Assembly: GCF_005796105.1 (NCBI RefSeq)
Contig: NZ_VAUO01000016.1
Coordinates: 1 to 62,874 of the forward strand
DNA length: 62,874 bases
Source of the DNA: Pseudomonas mosselii
GTDB lineage: Bacteria > Pseudomonadota > Gammaproteobacteria > Pseudomonadales > Pseudomonadaceae
Direction of reading: 5' to 3'
Under the pieces are notes generated by a model. The model was not told the origin of the DNA. It saw only the letters and a list, made by a program, of their open reading frames with translations, and ran no database searches. Below, in pieces: positions 41,736 through 50,769 of this stretch (positions are counted from its first letter, which is position 1; each line of letters opens with the position of its first letter). The translations under genes and the position numbers were made by a program.

Positions 41736-44609
41736 ATGTCCCAGTCGCGCTCCCTGCGTCAACTGCACGTCGCCAACCCGTTCCTACAACGCCACCTGGG
41801 GCCCGATGCCCAGGAGCAGCAGGCCATGCTCGCCGCGCTGGGTGTCGCCAGCCGCAGCGAACTGATCGAGCAGACCGTACCGCCGGGCATTCGCTTCAAT
41901 GGCCCGCTGGCGCTACCTGCGGCCCTGGACGAGCAGGCCGCGCTGGCCAAGCTTGCCGGCTACGCCGCACAGAATCAGCTCTGGACCAGCCTGATTGGCA
42001 TGGGCTACCACGCCACCCTCACGCCTACGGTGATCCTGCGCAACGTGCTGGAAAACCCGGGCTGGTACACCGCCTACACCCCCTATCAGCCGGAAATCGC
42101 CCAAGGTCGGCTGGAAGCGTTGCTGAACTACCAGCAGATGGTCATCGACCTCACCGGCCTGCCGTTGGCCAATGCCTCGCTGCTGGACGAGGCCACCGCT
42201 GCCGCCGAGGCCATGGCCCTGGCCCGGCGTGTCGCACGCAGCAAGAGCAACGCGTTCTTTGCGGACGAGCATTGTCACCCGCAGACGCTCTCGGTACTCA
42301 AGACCCGTGCCGAAGGCTTCGGTTTCGAGATGATCGTCGATGCTGTGGATAACCTTGGCCAGCACGCGGTATTCGGCGCCTTGCTGCAATACCCCAACAC
42401 CCATGGCGAGGTGCGCGACCTGCGCCCGCTGATCGACCAGTTGCACAGCCAGCAGGCCTTGGCCTGCGTTGCCGCCGATATCCTCAGCCTAGTGGTGCTC
42501 GCCCCACCCGGCGAGCAAGGGGCGGATGTGGTGCTGGGTTCCAGCCAGCGCTTTGGCGTGCCCATGGGTTATGGCGGACCGCATGCGGCCTATTTCGCTT
42601 GCCGCGACGACTACAAGCGGGCCATGCCTGGGCGCATCATCGGCGTGTCTCGCGATGCGCGTGGCAACACCGCCCTGCGCATGGCGCTGCAGACCCGCGA
42701 GCAGCATATCCGCCGCGAGAAGGCCAACTCGAATATCTGCACCGCGCAAGTGCTGCTGGCCAACATCGCCGGCTTCTATGCCGTCTACCACGGCCCTGAA
42801 GGCCTGCGCCGCATTGCCCAGCGGGTGCATCGGCTGACCGCCATCCTTGCCGCTGGGCTGCATAGCAAAGGCCTCAAGCGCCTCAATTCGCATTTTTTCG
42901 ACACCCTTACCCTGGACGTCGGCGGCACCCAGGCTGCGATCATCGAAAGCGCCGAGGCCGCACGCATCAACCTGCGCATCCTCGGGCGGGGGCAGCTGGG
43001 TGTGAGCTTGGATGAAACGTGCGATGAGTCCACCGTGCTGAAGCTGTTCGACATCTTCCTGGGTGTCGACCATGGCCTGGATATCGATGCCCTCGACCAG
43101 CAGGCGCTGGCCGAGGGCATCCCCGTTGCGCTGCTGCGGCGCACGCCTATCCTGCAACATCCGGTGTTCAACCTGCACCACAGCGAAACCGAGATGCTGC
43201 GCTACCTCAAGCAACTGGAGAACAAGGACCTGGCGCTGAACCAGTCGATGATCCCGTTGGGTTCATGCACCATGAAGCTCAACGCCAGTAGCGAGATGAT
43301 TCCCATCACCTGGCCTGAGTTCGCCCAGCCGCACCCCTTTGCGCCTGCGGCGCAGATGCAGGGCTACAAGGCGATGATCGACGAGCTGGAAAGCTGGTTG
43401 TGCGCCATCACCGGCTTCGATGCTATCTGCATGCAGCCCAACTCCGGTGCCCAGGGTGAGTACGCCGGGCTGATGGCGATCACCCGCTACCACCGCAGCC
43501 GCCAGCAGCCGGGGCGAACGCTGTGCCTGATCCCATCCTCGGCGCATGGCACCAACCCGGCGTCGGCGCAGATGGCCGGCATGGAGGTGGTGATCGTCGA
43601 GTGCGACGTGCACGGTAACGTCGATATCGACGACCTCAAGGCCAAGGCTGAAGCCGCCGGGGAGCGACTGTCCTGCCTGATGGTTACCTACCCGTCGACC
43701 CATGGGGTTTACGAGGAAGGCATTCGCGAGATCTGCGAGGTGATCCACCAGCACGGTGGCCAAGTGTACATGGATGGCGCCAACCTCAACGCCCAGGTCG
43801 GGCTGACGCGTCCGGCCGACATCGGCGCCGACGTTTCGCACATGAACCTGCACAAGACTTTCTGTATCCCCCACGGTGGAGGAGGGCCGGGCATGGGCCC
43901 GATAGGCGTGCGCGCCCACCTCAAGCCGTTCGTTGCCAGTCACCCGGTAGTGCCGGTGCCTGGGCTGGACCCGAACAACAGCGCGGTCAGCGCCGCGCCC
44001 TGGGGCAGCGCCAGTATTCTACCGATCAGCTGGATGTACATCGCCATGATGGGCTCGCAACTGGCTGATGCCAGCGAAGTGGCGATCCTGTCCGCCAATT
44101 ACCTGGCCTGTCAGTTGCACGATGCTTTCCCGGTGCTCTACCGTGGTCGTAACCAGCGCGTGGCGCATGAATGTATCCTCGACCTGCGCCCGCTCAAGGC
44201 GCTTACCGGCATCAGCGAGGAGGACGTGGCCAAGCGCCTGATGGACTATGGCTTTCATGCCCCGACCATGTCGTTCCCGGTGCCGGGCACGCTGATGGTC
44301 GAGCCCACCGAGAGCGAGTCGAAGGCCGAACTCGATCGTTTCGTCGAAGCGATGCTGGCGATCCGGGCCGAGATCGATCAGGTGCAGGAGGGCCACTGGC
44401 CCGCCGATGACAATCCGCTCAAGCACGCCCCGCATACCTTGGCCGATGTGCTAGTACCGTGGCATCGCCCCTACAGCATCGAGCAGGGCATCGCCCCCAG
44501 CGCTCACGCGCGCCAGCACAAGTACTGGCCGGCGGTGAACCGGGTCGACAACGTCTATGGGGACAGGAACCTGTTCTGTGCGTGTGTTCCGTTGCAAGCC
44601 TATCGCTAA
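41736..44609 (+). CDS. gcvP: Glycine dehydrogenase (decarboxylating), P protein
   Basis: A 957-residue PLP enzyme decarboxylating glycine and passing the aminomethyl group to GcvH. It has the fused two-half form of proteobacteria. The PLP lysine is K707 in MNLHKTFCIPHGGGGPGMGP, with SSAHGTNPASAQMAGM and NSGAQGEYAGL also visible. The N-terminus (HLGPDAQEQQAMLAALG) is complete. AGGAAGAG precedes the ATG at 41736. Confidence 0.97.
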   Translation: MSQSRSLRQLHVANPFLQRHLGPDAQEQQAMLAALGVASRSELIEQTVPPGIRFNGPLALPAALDEQAALAKLAGYAAQNQLWTSLIGMGYHATLTPTVILRNVLENPGWYTAYTPYQPEIAQGRLEALLNYQQMVIDLTGLPLANASLLDEATAAAEAMALARRVARSKSNAFFADEHCHPQTLSVLKTRAEGFGFEMIVDAVDNLGQHAVFGALLQYPNTHGEVRDLRPLIDQLHSQQALACVAADILSLVVLAPPGEQGADVVLGSSQRFGVPMGYGGPHAAYFACRDDYKRAMPGRIIGVSRDARGNTALRMALQTREQHIRREKANSNICTAQVLLANIAGFYAVYHGPEGLRRIAQRVHRLTAILAAGLHSKGLKRLNSHFFDTLTLDVGGTQAAIIESAEAARINLRILGRGQLGVSLDETCDESTVLKLFDIFLGVDHGLDIDALDQQALAEGIPVALLRRTPILQHPVFNLHHSETEMLRYLKQLENKDLALNQSMIPLGSCTMKLNASSEMIPITWPEFAQPHPFAPAAQMQGYKAMIDELESWLCAITGFDAICMQPNSGAQGEYAGLMAITRYHRSRQQPGRTLCLIPSSAHGTNPASAQMAGMEVVIVECDVHGNVDIDDLKAKAEAAGERLSCLMVTYPSTHGVYEEGIREICEVIHQHGGQVYMDGANLNAQVGLTRPADIGADVSHMNLHKTFCIPHGGGGPGMGPIGVRAHLKPFVASHPVVPVPGLDPNNSAVSAAPWGSASILPISWMYIAMMGSQLADASEVAILSANYLACQLHDAFPVLYRGRNQRVAHECILDLRPLKALTGISEEDVAKRLMDYGFHAPTMSFPVPGTLMVEPTESESKAELDRFVEAMLAIRAEIDQVQEGHWPADDNPLKHAPHTLADVLVPWHRPYSIEQGIAPSAHARQHKYWPAVNRVDNVYGDRNLFCACVPLQAYR

Positions 44610-44620
44610 CGGGCGGGGGC

Positions 44621-44654
44621 TCTCGCGCAGGGGCTTGATCGAACCTGCGCGAGA
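44621..44654 (+). terminator. Hairpin terminator after gcvP
   Basis: TCTCGCGCAGG (44621-44631) pairs perfectly with CCTGCGCGAGA (44644-44654), 11 bases past the gcvP stop. No T-run follows; it may also serve the convergent DUF2388 gene. Confidence 0.6.
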
Positions 44655-44674
44655 ACGGGCTTATCCGACGAGGC

Positions 44675-44989
44675 TCACTCGGCCACGGCGTTCTTGGCCA
44701 GGATCGCGTTGGCCAGGTCCATGTCACTGGCCTGCACGCCTGGGTTGTCGGCGCGCACTTGGCGAATGGCCGCTTCCAAGAACGGGCCACGGATAGCCCC
44801 GTCGCTGGCGACGAAGCTGCCGGCATCGTCCTGGGCAGCGACGATCAGCTTATGGTCCTTGAAGGTCAGGTAGGTCGAGGCAGTAGTGGCTCCCGACGAG
44901 ATGATGTTGCGCCAGAAGCCGTCGGCCATGGCCGAACCGATGGGCAGTGCGAACAGGACGGTGGCTGCGATGGCTGTTTTGAAACGCAT
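44675..44989 (-). CDS. DUF2388-family periplasmic protein
   Basis: A 104-residue secreted protein with a signal peptide (to about residue 22, GSAMA). It shows the DUF2388 pattern: SGATTASTYLTFKDHKLIVAAQDDAGSFVASDGAIRGPFLEAA. The family is essentially restricted to pseudomonads, usually in several paralogues, and has no known function. Convergent with gcvP. Confidence 0.88.
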   Translation of the reverse strand: MRFKTAIAATVLFALPIGSAMADGFWRNIISSGATTASTYLTFKDHKLIVAAQDDAGSFVASDGAIRGPFLEAAIRQVRADNPGVQASDMDLANAILAKNAVAE

Positions 44990-45082
44990 GGTGAATCACC
45001 TCGGTCGATGAGGGTTGTGGATATGTTCGCTTTGATCCTCCTGCCCTGATCCAAGTTCCCGGCCACGCGGGGCATTTGTCGG

Positions 45083-46765
45083 TTATCCACAGACCCTGAG
45101 CACCTCCTCCACGCAGGTCATGCCCCGGTTTATGCGGTCTTCGCCACAGCGGCGCAGGTCACGCATACCCTCGGCCTGTGCGTACTGGTGCAAAGCCGCC
45201 AAGTCCACGCCGGGGGTGATCCGCTCACGCACGCCGTCGCTGACCCTGAGCAATTCGAACAACCCGGTACGGCCGTGAAAGCCGGTTCCCCGGCATTGCT
45301 GACAAACCTGCCCGTTCGCTTGCGTCGTGGGGTGGCACAGCGGGCACAGCATCCGCACCAAGCGTTGCGCCATGACGCCGATCAGCGTGGCCCTGATCAG
45401 GTAGTGGGCCACGCCCATTTCCAACAGGCGGGTGATGGCGGCGCAGGCATCGTTGGTGTGCAGGGTCGAGAGCACCAGATGCCCGGTCAGGGCCGCCTGC
45501 ACCGCCGCCTGCGCGGTTTGCGCGTCGCGGATCTCGCCGATCATGATGATGTCTGGATCCTGGCGCAGCATGGCGCGCACGCCGTCGGCGAAACCCAGGT
45601 CCAGGGCGGGCTGCACCTGTAACTGGTTGATCGCAGGTTCCAGGCGTTCGATGGGGTCTTCGATGCTGCACACGTTCATCTGCGGGGTCGCCAGGTGTCG
45701 CAGGCTGGCGTAGAGGGTGCTGGTCTTGCCGGAACCGGTGGGGCCAGTCACCAGCAGAATGCCTTGGCGTTGGCTGAGCAGAGAGCGCCAGCGCTCCAGC
45801 AGGGTGCCTTCCAGGCCAAGACATTCGAGAGTTTCGTGGCGTTGCCCGGGATCAAACAAGCGCAGCACCAGTTTTTCGCCGAACGGCGTTGGCAGGGTGG
45901 AAAGCCGCAGTTCGACCTCGTCGCCGCCGGGCAGGCGACGCTTCAGGCGACCATCCTGTGGCCGGCGTTTTTCTGCCACGTCCATGCGCCCCAGGTGCTT
46001 CAGGCGGCTGCTCATCGCCAGCGTGACCCCTGTCGGGAACGCATAGACCGTGTGCAGCAGGCCATCGATGCGCAGGCGCAGGTGGCCTTGTTCGCGGCGG
46101 GGTTCGAGGTGGATATCGCTGGCGCGTTGCTCGATGGCGTACTGCAACATCCAGTCGACCACATGCACGATATGCGCATCGTCCGCCGCAGCAGGCCTGT
46201 TTCCTGCGCCCAGCTCCAGCAGTTGTTCCAACTCGCCGAGCGCGGCGGGTTGCTGCTGGTCGGCGCCCTGTACCGAGTGGGCCAAGCCAAACAAGGTGGC
46301 GGCGAGCTGGCGAATCTGCGTGGGGCTGGCCACGACCCGGCGTACGCGCTTGCCCAGGCTGCGGGCCAGGTCGGCCTCCCAGTCCCGTTGGTAGGGCTGG
46401 GCACTGGCCACGGTCACGCTCGTGGCGTCGATGGCTATGGCGAGGATGCCGTGGCGCCTGGCGAAGGCGGCTGACATCAGTGCGCCAACCTGGGCTAGGT
46501 CGACTTGCAACGGATCGATGTGCACGTAGGGCTGCTTTACCCGCGCCGCCAGCCACTGGCAAAGGCGTTCAAGGCTCAGTTGCTGGCCGGGTTGTTTCGG
46601 GTCGGGCAAGGCCAGCCCTGCGATCAGTTCGAGTGGGTGTTCGGCGGCATTGGTCTGGGCCCGCTCCAAGGCCTGAAGGGCTGCGTTGGCGGTGATCCGT
46701 TGCTCGTCCAGCAGGGCGTCGAGCAGGCGGCGCAGGTCGAGATCCAGGGTGTCGTTGGCGAGCAT
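45083..46765 (-). CDS. GspE/PilB-family type II/IV secretion ATPase (orphan)
   Basis: A 560-residue secretion ATPase starting MLANDTLDLDLRRL. It has an N-terminal GspE-N-like domain (to about residue 170), then Walker A GPTGSGKTSTLYASL, the Asp box, and Walker B-type IMIGEIRDAQTAQAAVQAALTGH with the His box. A zinc-binding CPLCHPTTQANGQVCQQC module sits near the C-terminus, typical of GspE/PilB. No gsp or pil partner genes flank it here. The frame continues 15 codons upstream of the chosen start. Confidence 0.88.
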   Translation of the reverse strand: MLANDTLDLDLRRLLDALLDEQRITANAALQALERAQTNAAEHPLELIAGLALPDPKQPGQQLSLERLCQWLAARVKQPYVHIDPLQVDLAQVGALMSAAFARRHGILAIAIDATSVTVASAQPYQRDWEADLARSLGKRVRRVVASPTQIRQLAATLFGLAHSVQGADQQQPAALGELEQLLELGAGNRPAAADDAHIVHVVDWMLQYAIEQRASDIHLEPRREQGHLRLRIDGLLHTVYAFPTGVTLAMSSRLKHLGRMDVAEKRRPQDGRLKRRLPGGDEVELRLSTLPTPFGEKLVLRLFDPGQRHETLECLGLEGTLLERWRSLLSQRQGILLVTGPTGSGKTSTLYASLRHLATPQMNVCSIEDPIERLEPAINQLQVQPALDLGFADGVRAMLRQDPDIIMIGEIRDAQTAQAAVQAALTGHLVLSTLHTNDACAAITRLLEMGVAHYLIRATLIGVMAQRLVRMLCPLCHPTTQANGQVCQQCRGTGFHGRTGLFELLRVSDGVRERITPGVDLAALHQYAQAEGMRDLRRCGEDRINRGMTCVEEVLRVCG

Positions 46766-46846
46766 GGCGGCATCCTTGCCAGGTGGTTGGACCTGGAAGG
46801 CTAGCCGCACGCGGCAGCCTGCGAGCCGGCAAAGGGTTTCCGAACT

Positions 46847-47188
46847 TTACCGTGATGCACTGGCGCCGGCAGCGACCTCAGCCAGCTGCGGTAGGTTTTC
46901 CAGGCTGACCTGGGCGACGCAGACCAGGTTGCGCAATTTTTGTGCGATCACCTCGGCGCGATGCCAGCTCAGGCCGCCGATGCCGATACGCACGTCGAAC
47001 AGGTCGTCGTGTTGCTCCACGTGCAGGCTGTGCGGCGTCAGGAACTGCAAGGCGAAGAGGTTGAGAATCCGGCACAGGCTGTCGGGTTCGGCCTCGGCGT
47101 GCAGGTGGTAGTGCACGGTGCTGTGGGCGGCCGAGGCGGCCCAGGCATCGAGGCGGGGTGTGGCCAGGGGGCGTTCGAGTGCGTTCAT
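46847..47188 (-). CDS. Small ACT-like domain protein beside an Lrp-family regulator
   Basis: A 113-residue soluble protein. The central part (TVHYHLHAEAEPDSLCRILNLFALQFLTPHSLHV, then KLRNLVCVAQVSLENL) has the beta-alpha-beta spacing of an ACT domain and faintly resembles IlvM-type small subunits. ACT domains bind amino acids. It is divergent from the Lrp-type regulator with a 126-bp shared promoter region, so it may be that regulator's target. Function not established. Confidence 0.6.
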   Translation of the reverse strand: MNALERPLATPRLDAWAASAAHSTVHYHLHAEAEPDSLCRILNLFALQFLTPHSLHVEQHDDLFDVRIGIGGLSWHRAEVIAQKLRNLVCVAQVSLENLPQLAEVAAGASASR

Positions 47189-47240
47189 GCTGGATCTCCG
47201 CGAAAGTGGGGAAATTCTTGCACGTCGATTCGGGTATTGT

Positions 47241-47276
47241 TTCGCTATAACTCAACCAATTCCCGTTGATAGCGAA
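47241..47276. promoter_or_regulatory. Inverted repeat in the Lrp/ACT-protein divergent promoter
   Basis: TTCGCTAT (47241-47248) and ATAGCGAA (47269-47276) form a perfect 8-bp inverted repeat with 20 bases between, and TCAAC/GTTGA repeat inside. Lrp-family regulators bind spaced, AT-containing dyads like this near their own promoters, so this is a likely autoregulatory site. Confidence 0.5.
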
Positions 47277-47314
47277 TTGAACAATTCATAAACATGCCAA
47301 TTGGAGAATCAATC

Positions 47315-47785
47315 ATGCAGGGCGGGTTGGATGCCTATGATCGTCGGATTCTGGAATTGCTACAGGAGGACGCCTCGCTCTCCAGCGCGCAGATCGCCGA
47401 GCGCGTGGGGCTGTCGCAATCACCGTGCTGGCGGCGTATCCAGCGCTTGAGGGAGGAGGGGGTTATTCGTGGCCAGGTAACCCTGCTCGATCGCAAGAAA
47501 GTTGGGCTCAACACGCAGATCTTCGCTGAGGTAAAGCTCAACGCTCATGGGCGCTCGAACTTTGCCGAGTTCACCGAGGCGATTCGCGGGTTCCCGGAAG
47601 TGCTGGAGTGCTACGTATTGATGGGGGCGGTGGATTTCCTGCTGCGGATCGTCACCTCGGATATCGAGGCGTATGAGCAGTTCTTCTTTGAAAAGCTGTC
47701 GAACGTGCCGGGTATTCAAGAGGTGAACTCGATCGTGGCACTGTCGGAGATCAAGAGCACCACCAGCTTGCCGCTGGGCCGCTGA
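47315..47785 (+). CDS. Lrp/AsnC-family transcriptional regulator
   Basis: A 156-residue regulator: an N-terminal HTH (LDAYDRRILELLQEDASLSSAQIAERVGLSQSPCWRRIQRL) and a C-terminal RAM/ACT effector domain (FAEVKLNAHGRSNFAEFTEAIRGFPEVLECYVLMGAVDFLLRI). The ATG at 47315 has TTGGAGAA upstream; the frame starts 7 codons earlier at 47294 without a better site. Effector unknown, presumably an amino acid. The paired inverted repeat upstream suggests autoregulation. Confidence 0.93.
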   Translation: MQGGLDAYDRRILELLQEDASLSSAQIAERVGLSQSPCWRRIQRLREEGVIRGQVTLLDRKKVGLNTQIFAEVKLNAHGRSNFAEFTEAIRGFPEVLECYVLMGAVDFLLRIVTSDIEAYEQFFFEKLSNVPGIQEVNSIVALSEIKSTTSLPLGR

Positions 47786-47795
47786 GCGCCGCCGC

Positions 47796-47907
47796 GTAGG
47801 AGCGGCCTTGTGCAGCGATGGGCTGCAAAGCAGCCCCAGGATTTGTGCGGCAGCTGGGATTCTTGGGGCTGCTGCGCAGCCCATCGCGGCACGAGGCCGC
47901 TCCCACA
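47796..47907. repeat. Long REP inverted pair after the Lrp gene
   Basis: GTAGGAGCGGCCTTGTG with GGGCTGCAAAGCAGCCCC on the left faces GGGGCTGCTGCGCAGCCC with GAGGCCGCTCCCACAG on the right, an imperfect palindrome of about 110 bp. It runs straight into the 77-bp repeat copy C. Confidence 0.88.
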
Positions 47908-47975
47908 GGGTACGCGGAGCGCTTGCGAAATCAGTTCTCTGCGCGACAGCGCAGCCCAAAGGGCTGGGTGATCAC
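47899..47975. repeat. Dispersed ~77-bp repeat, copy C
   Basis: About two differences from copy B at 20884. As in copy B it is fused to the end of a REP unit. Contains CTGCGC-GACA-GCGCAG and AGCCC-AAA-GGGCT hairpins. Confidence 0.88.
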
Positions 47976-48002
47976 CTACAGGTGCAGCGCTTGCTTCTGG
48001 CG

Positions 48003-48025
48003 TAGGAGCGGGTTTACCCGCGAAT
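48003..48025. repeat. REP element
   Basis: TAGGAGCGGGTTTACCCGCG is a full P. putida REP core at the 3' flank of the CYTH/CHAD gene. Confidence 0.8.
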
Positions 48026-48034
48026 GCGCACAGG

Positions 48035-49414
48035 TCAGGCCTTGAGCAGTTGCTTCCAGGCGCGGTTTTGTTCGATGGCGCGAGCCTGCTCGATGCGCGC
48101 TTCCAGCAGTTCGTCCTGGTTTTCTTCGCCCAGCGCTTGTTCGGCTAGCTCGTGCAGCTTGTTCAACTCGCCGTATAAGCGGTCTTGCTGCGGGACATCG
48201 AGTACCTGGCGAGCATGATGCAGCCAGGCCAGGATGCCTTCGATGCGCGGCAATTGCTCGGCCAGGTCTTCCGGGCGTTGCACGTACAACGGCAGCTTCA
48301 ACGCGCGGGCCTCTTCACCGAGCTGGTGGTGCAGCCAGCTAGCCAGTTGCGCCTTGCCCTGGCGCTCGCCACGGCCCTTGCGCTCGACGGTCCATGCACG
48401 GGCAGTCAGCCAGCGCGCGGTTTCCAGCGAGAACTGGCCCCAGCGTGGGTCTTGCAGCTCTTCGGCGAACTGTTCGGGCGCGGCGCGACGAATGTCTTCG
48501 TCGTCATTGCCCGCCTGTACCAGCGGGCGCCAGTCTTCCAGCAGCGCGTCGAGGCTCGCGCGCAGGGCGCGGGTGACCGGGCGCGGAGCTGCCTGGCCAA
48601 GGCTTGCGGTGAGCGCGCGCAGTTCGGCCAGGCAGCGTACCCAGTCCTGCAGCAGGCGCCAGTGGCCGTTGTGGCGATATTGTTCGGCCAGGCGCTGGCT
48701 GCTGCCCAACAGTTGCCAGGCCAGCGCGGCATAGGCGTCGTCCAGTGGCATTTCGGCGTCCAGCTCGCTGGCAGGCAGGTCCAGCTCGTAGCTGTTCTCG
48801 TCCAGCAGGCGGTAACCACGCTCGGCCTTGCTGATATCGCACGGCATCAGTGCGACGCTGGCGGACAGCTCGGCGGCCAGTTCCAGCAGGGCTTCGGGCG
48901 CACCTTCGCGCAGTTCAAGTTCCAGCTCGCAGATTTCTTCCTTGCGCTTGCCGGCAATCACGAAACCCTGGTCCAGGGCGGCTTCGATCACCACCTTGGC
49001 CTTGCCACGGCCCCAGGAGATCTCGGCGTATTCACGGGTGAAGTCGGTGGTGAACAGCGGCTTGATGGTCTTCTTGTCCAGCTCGGCCAGTTGCTCGGGC
49101 CAGCAGGTGGCATCGAGCTTCTTCAGGTCGAGCTTGACCTTGTCCAGGTGCCATTCGTACTCGTTGCGCTCGGACAGGCCAGCCACGCTTTGCCCGCGAC
49201 ACTTGAGGGTCTGGATGATGACCTCGCCGTCGCGGCGCAGGCGCAGCGCCACGCGCGCGGCGGACAGGTCGCGCTCAGGGGTGTCGAAGTATTGATTGAG
49301 CAGTTCGCGGGTCTGCCAGCCGGACTTGTTGCGCTTTTTCAGCAAAGGGTGCTCGCGCAGGGCGGCAAGGGTCTCGCGGCTGGCGCGGAGTTTGAGTTCG
49401 GTTTCTTTGTGCAT
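48035..49414 (-). CDS. CYTH/CHAD-domain inorganic triphosphatase
   Basis: A 459-residue protein. The CYTH domain begins MHKETELKLRAS with the ExExK signature at E4, E6, K8, and continues with NQYFDTPERDLSAARVALRLRRDG. CYTH proteins hydrolyse tripolyphosphate (YgiF type). The C-terminal CHAD domain (from about residue 215) carries conserved histidines and arginines and binds polyphosphate. That fits the ppk/ppx genes elsewhere in the window, but no operon link exists. Confidence 0.93.
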   Translation of the reverse strand: MHKETELKLRASRETLAALREHPLLKKRNKSGWQTRELLNQYFDTPERDLSAARVALRLRRDGEVIIQTLKCRGQSVAGLSERNEYEWHLDKVKLDLKKLDATCWPEQLAELDKKTIKPLFTTDFTREYAEISWGRGKAKVVIEAALDQGFVIAGKRKEEICELELELREGAPEALLELAAELSASVALMPCDISKAERGYRLLDENSYELDLPASELDAEMPLDDAYAALAWQLLGSSQRLAEQYRHNGHWRLLQDWVRCLAELRALTASLGQAAPRPVTRALRASLDALLEDWRPLVQAGNDDEDIRRAAPEQFAEELQDPRWGQFSLETARWLTARAWTVERKGRGERQGKAQLASWLHHQLGEEARALKLPLYVQRPEDLAEQLPRIEGILAWLHHARQVLDVPQQDRLYGELNKLHELAEQALGEENQDELLEARIEQARAIEQNRAWKQLLKA

Positions 49415-49523
49415 CGCGGGCTCGCAGGGAGGGGCATCGTGGGTGGGGAGTCTACAGGAGTCGGTTGTAGCCTGCCGGATTTGGGCGCCGGTAATGGGTT
49501 GCCCTGCGCAGGGAAGGCGTTGT

Positions 49524-49529
49524 TATGAT
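49524..49529 (+). promoter_or_regulatory. argE -10 element
   Basis: TATGAT would place a transcription start near 49536 and leave a leader of about 20 bases. A -35 (TTGCCC at 49499) is spaced 19 bases, a poor fit. Confidence 0.4.
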
Positions 49530-49556
49530 GCCCGCATGCTTTTGAGGAGTTCGCGC

Positions 49557-50699
49557 ATGCCGTTGCCGTCGCTGAAAGACCAGTTCGCCGCCCTGATCGC
49601 CGCCCCGTCGGTCAGTTGCACCCAGCCTGCGCTGGATCAGTCCAACCGTGCGGTGATCGACCTGCTGGCCGGCTGGCTTGGCGATCTTGGCTTCAACTGC
49701 GAAATCCAAGAGATCACCCCCGGCAAGTTCAACCTGTTGGCCAGCCGTGGCAGTGGCCCTGGCGGTCTGGTACTGGCTGGCCACAGCGACACCGTGCCCT
49801 ACGACCCGCAACTGTGGAGCAGCGACCCGCTCAAGCTGACCGAAGTCGATGGCCGTTGGGTGGGCCTGGGCAGCTGCGACATGAAAGGCTTCTTCGCCTT
49901 GGTGATCGAGGCGGTGACGCCACTGCTCGAACATGATTTCAAGCAACCCCTGCTGATCCTCGCCACCTGCGATGAAGAAAGCTCGATGTCCGGCGCCCGC
50001 GCCCTGGCCGAAGCCGGCCAACCACTCGGTCGCGCTGCGGTGATCGGCGAACCCACCGGGCTCAAGCCGATCCGCATGCACAAGGGCATCCTCATGGACC
50101 GCATCGATATCCTGGGGCGCAGCGGCCATTCGTCTGATCCGAGCCTCGGCCACAGCGCCCTGGAGGCGATGCACGCGGTAATGGGCGAATTGATGGACCT
50201 GCGCCGTGGATGGCAGGAAAAATACCGCAACCCGCAGTTCACCGTTCCTACGCCGACCATGAACTTCGGCTGCATCCACGGCGGCGACAACCCCAATCGC
50301 ATCTGTGGCCAATGCGCCCTGGAGTTCGACCTGCGCCCGCTGCCTGGCATGGATGTGGAGCAGTTGCGCGCGGCGATCCGCAGCAAGCTGGCGCCACTGG
50401 CCGAGCGTCACGAAGTCCGCATCGACTACGCCCCGTTGTTCCCCGAGGTGCCGCCGTTCGAGCAGGCTGCCGACGCCGAGCTGGTGCAACTGGCCGAACG
50501 CCTGACCGGCCATCGCGCCGAAGCGGTGGCCTTTGGCACCGAAGCCCCTTATCTTCAGCAGCTCGGTTGCCAGACCATCGTGCTGGGGCCTGGCGACATT
50601 GCCTGTGCCCACCAGCCCGGCGAATACCTTGAAATGTCACGCATCGAGCCTACCGTGCGTCTATTGCGTGACTTGATCCGGCACTATTGCCTGACCTAA
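49557..50699 (+). CDS. argE: Acetylornithine deacetylase
   Basis: A 380-residue M20-family metallopeptidase in arginine synthesis. It has the metal/active-site motif LAGHSDTVPYDPQLW, the second set LATCDEESSMSGARALAEAG and GEPTGLKPIRMHKG. GAGGAG lies 9 bases before the ATG at 49557. The frame continues 87 codons upstream, overlapping the CYTH gene, without family support. argA follows on the same strand after 125 bases. Confidence 0.94.
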   Translation: MPLPSLKDQFAALIAAPSVSCTQPALDQSNRAVIDLLAGWLGDLGFNCEIQEITPGKFNLLASRGSGPGGLVLAGHSDTVPYDPQLWSSDPLKLTEVDGRWVGLGSCDMKGFFALVIEAVTPLLEHDFKQPLLILATCDEESSMSGARALAEAGQPLGRAAVIGEPTGLKPIRMHKGILMDRIDILGRSGHSSDPSLGHSALEAMHAVMGELMDLRRGWQEKYRNPQFTVPTPTMNFGCIHGGDNPNRICGQCALEFDLRPLPGMDVEQLRAAIRSKLAPLAERHEVRIDYAPLFPEVPPFEQAADAELVQLAERLTGHRAEAVAFGTEAPYLQQLGCQTIVLGPGDIACAHQPGEYLEMSRIEPTVRLLRDLIRHYCLT

Positions 50700-50742
50700 A
50701 CGTCCATTGACCTGATTCGTTCCTGCCTAGAGGAGACCGCGC

Positions 50743-50769
50743 GTGACCGCAAGCCTGATCCGACGATGA
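50743..50769 (+). CDS. Candidate 8-residue arginine-sensing leader peptide before argA
   Basis: A GTG with a strong Shine-Dalgarno sequence (AGAGGAG, spacing 7) opens GTG-ACC-GCA-AGC-CTG-ATC-CGA-CGA-TGA, encoding MTASLIRR. Two CGA arginine codons, rare in Pseudomonas, end right at the stop, 55 bases before argA. By contrast argA has only a weak ribosome site. It could be a translational or attenuation leader, or the relic start of a lost gene. No terminator-antiterminator pair was recognised. Confidence 0.45.
   Translation: MTASLIRR

Noticed and set aside
48185..49528. 447-codon plus-strand frame opposite the CYTH/CHAD gene
   Set aside because: Composition typical of antisense shadow (Gly/Ala/Val/Gln rich), no domain; the minus-strand gene has clear CYTH and CHAD motifs.
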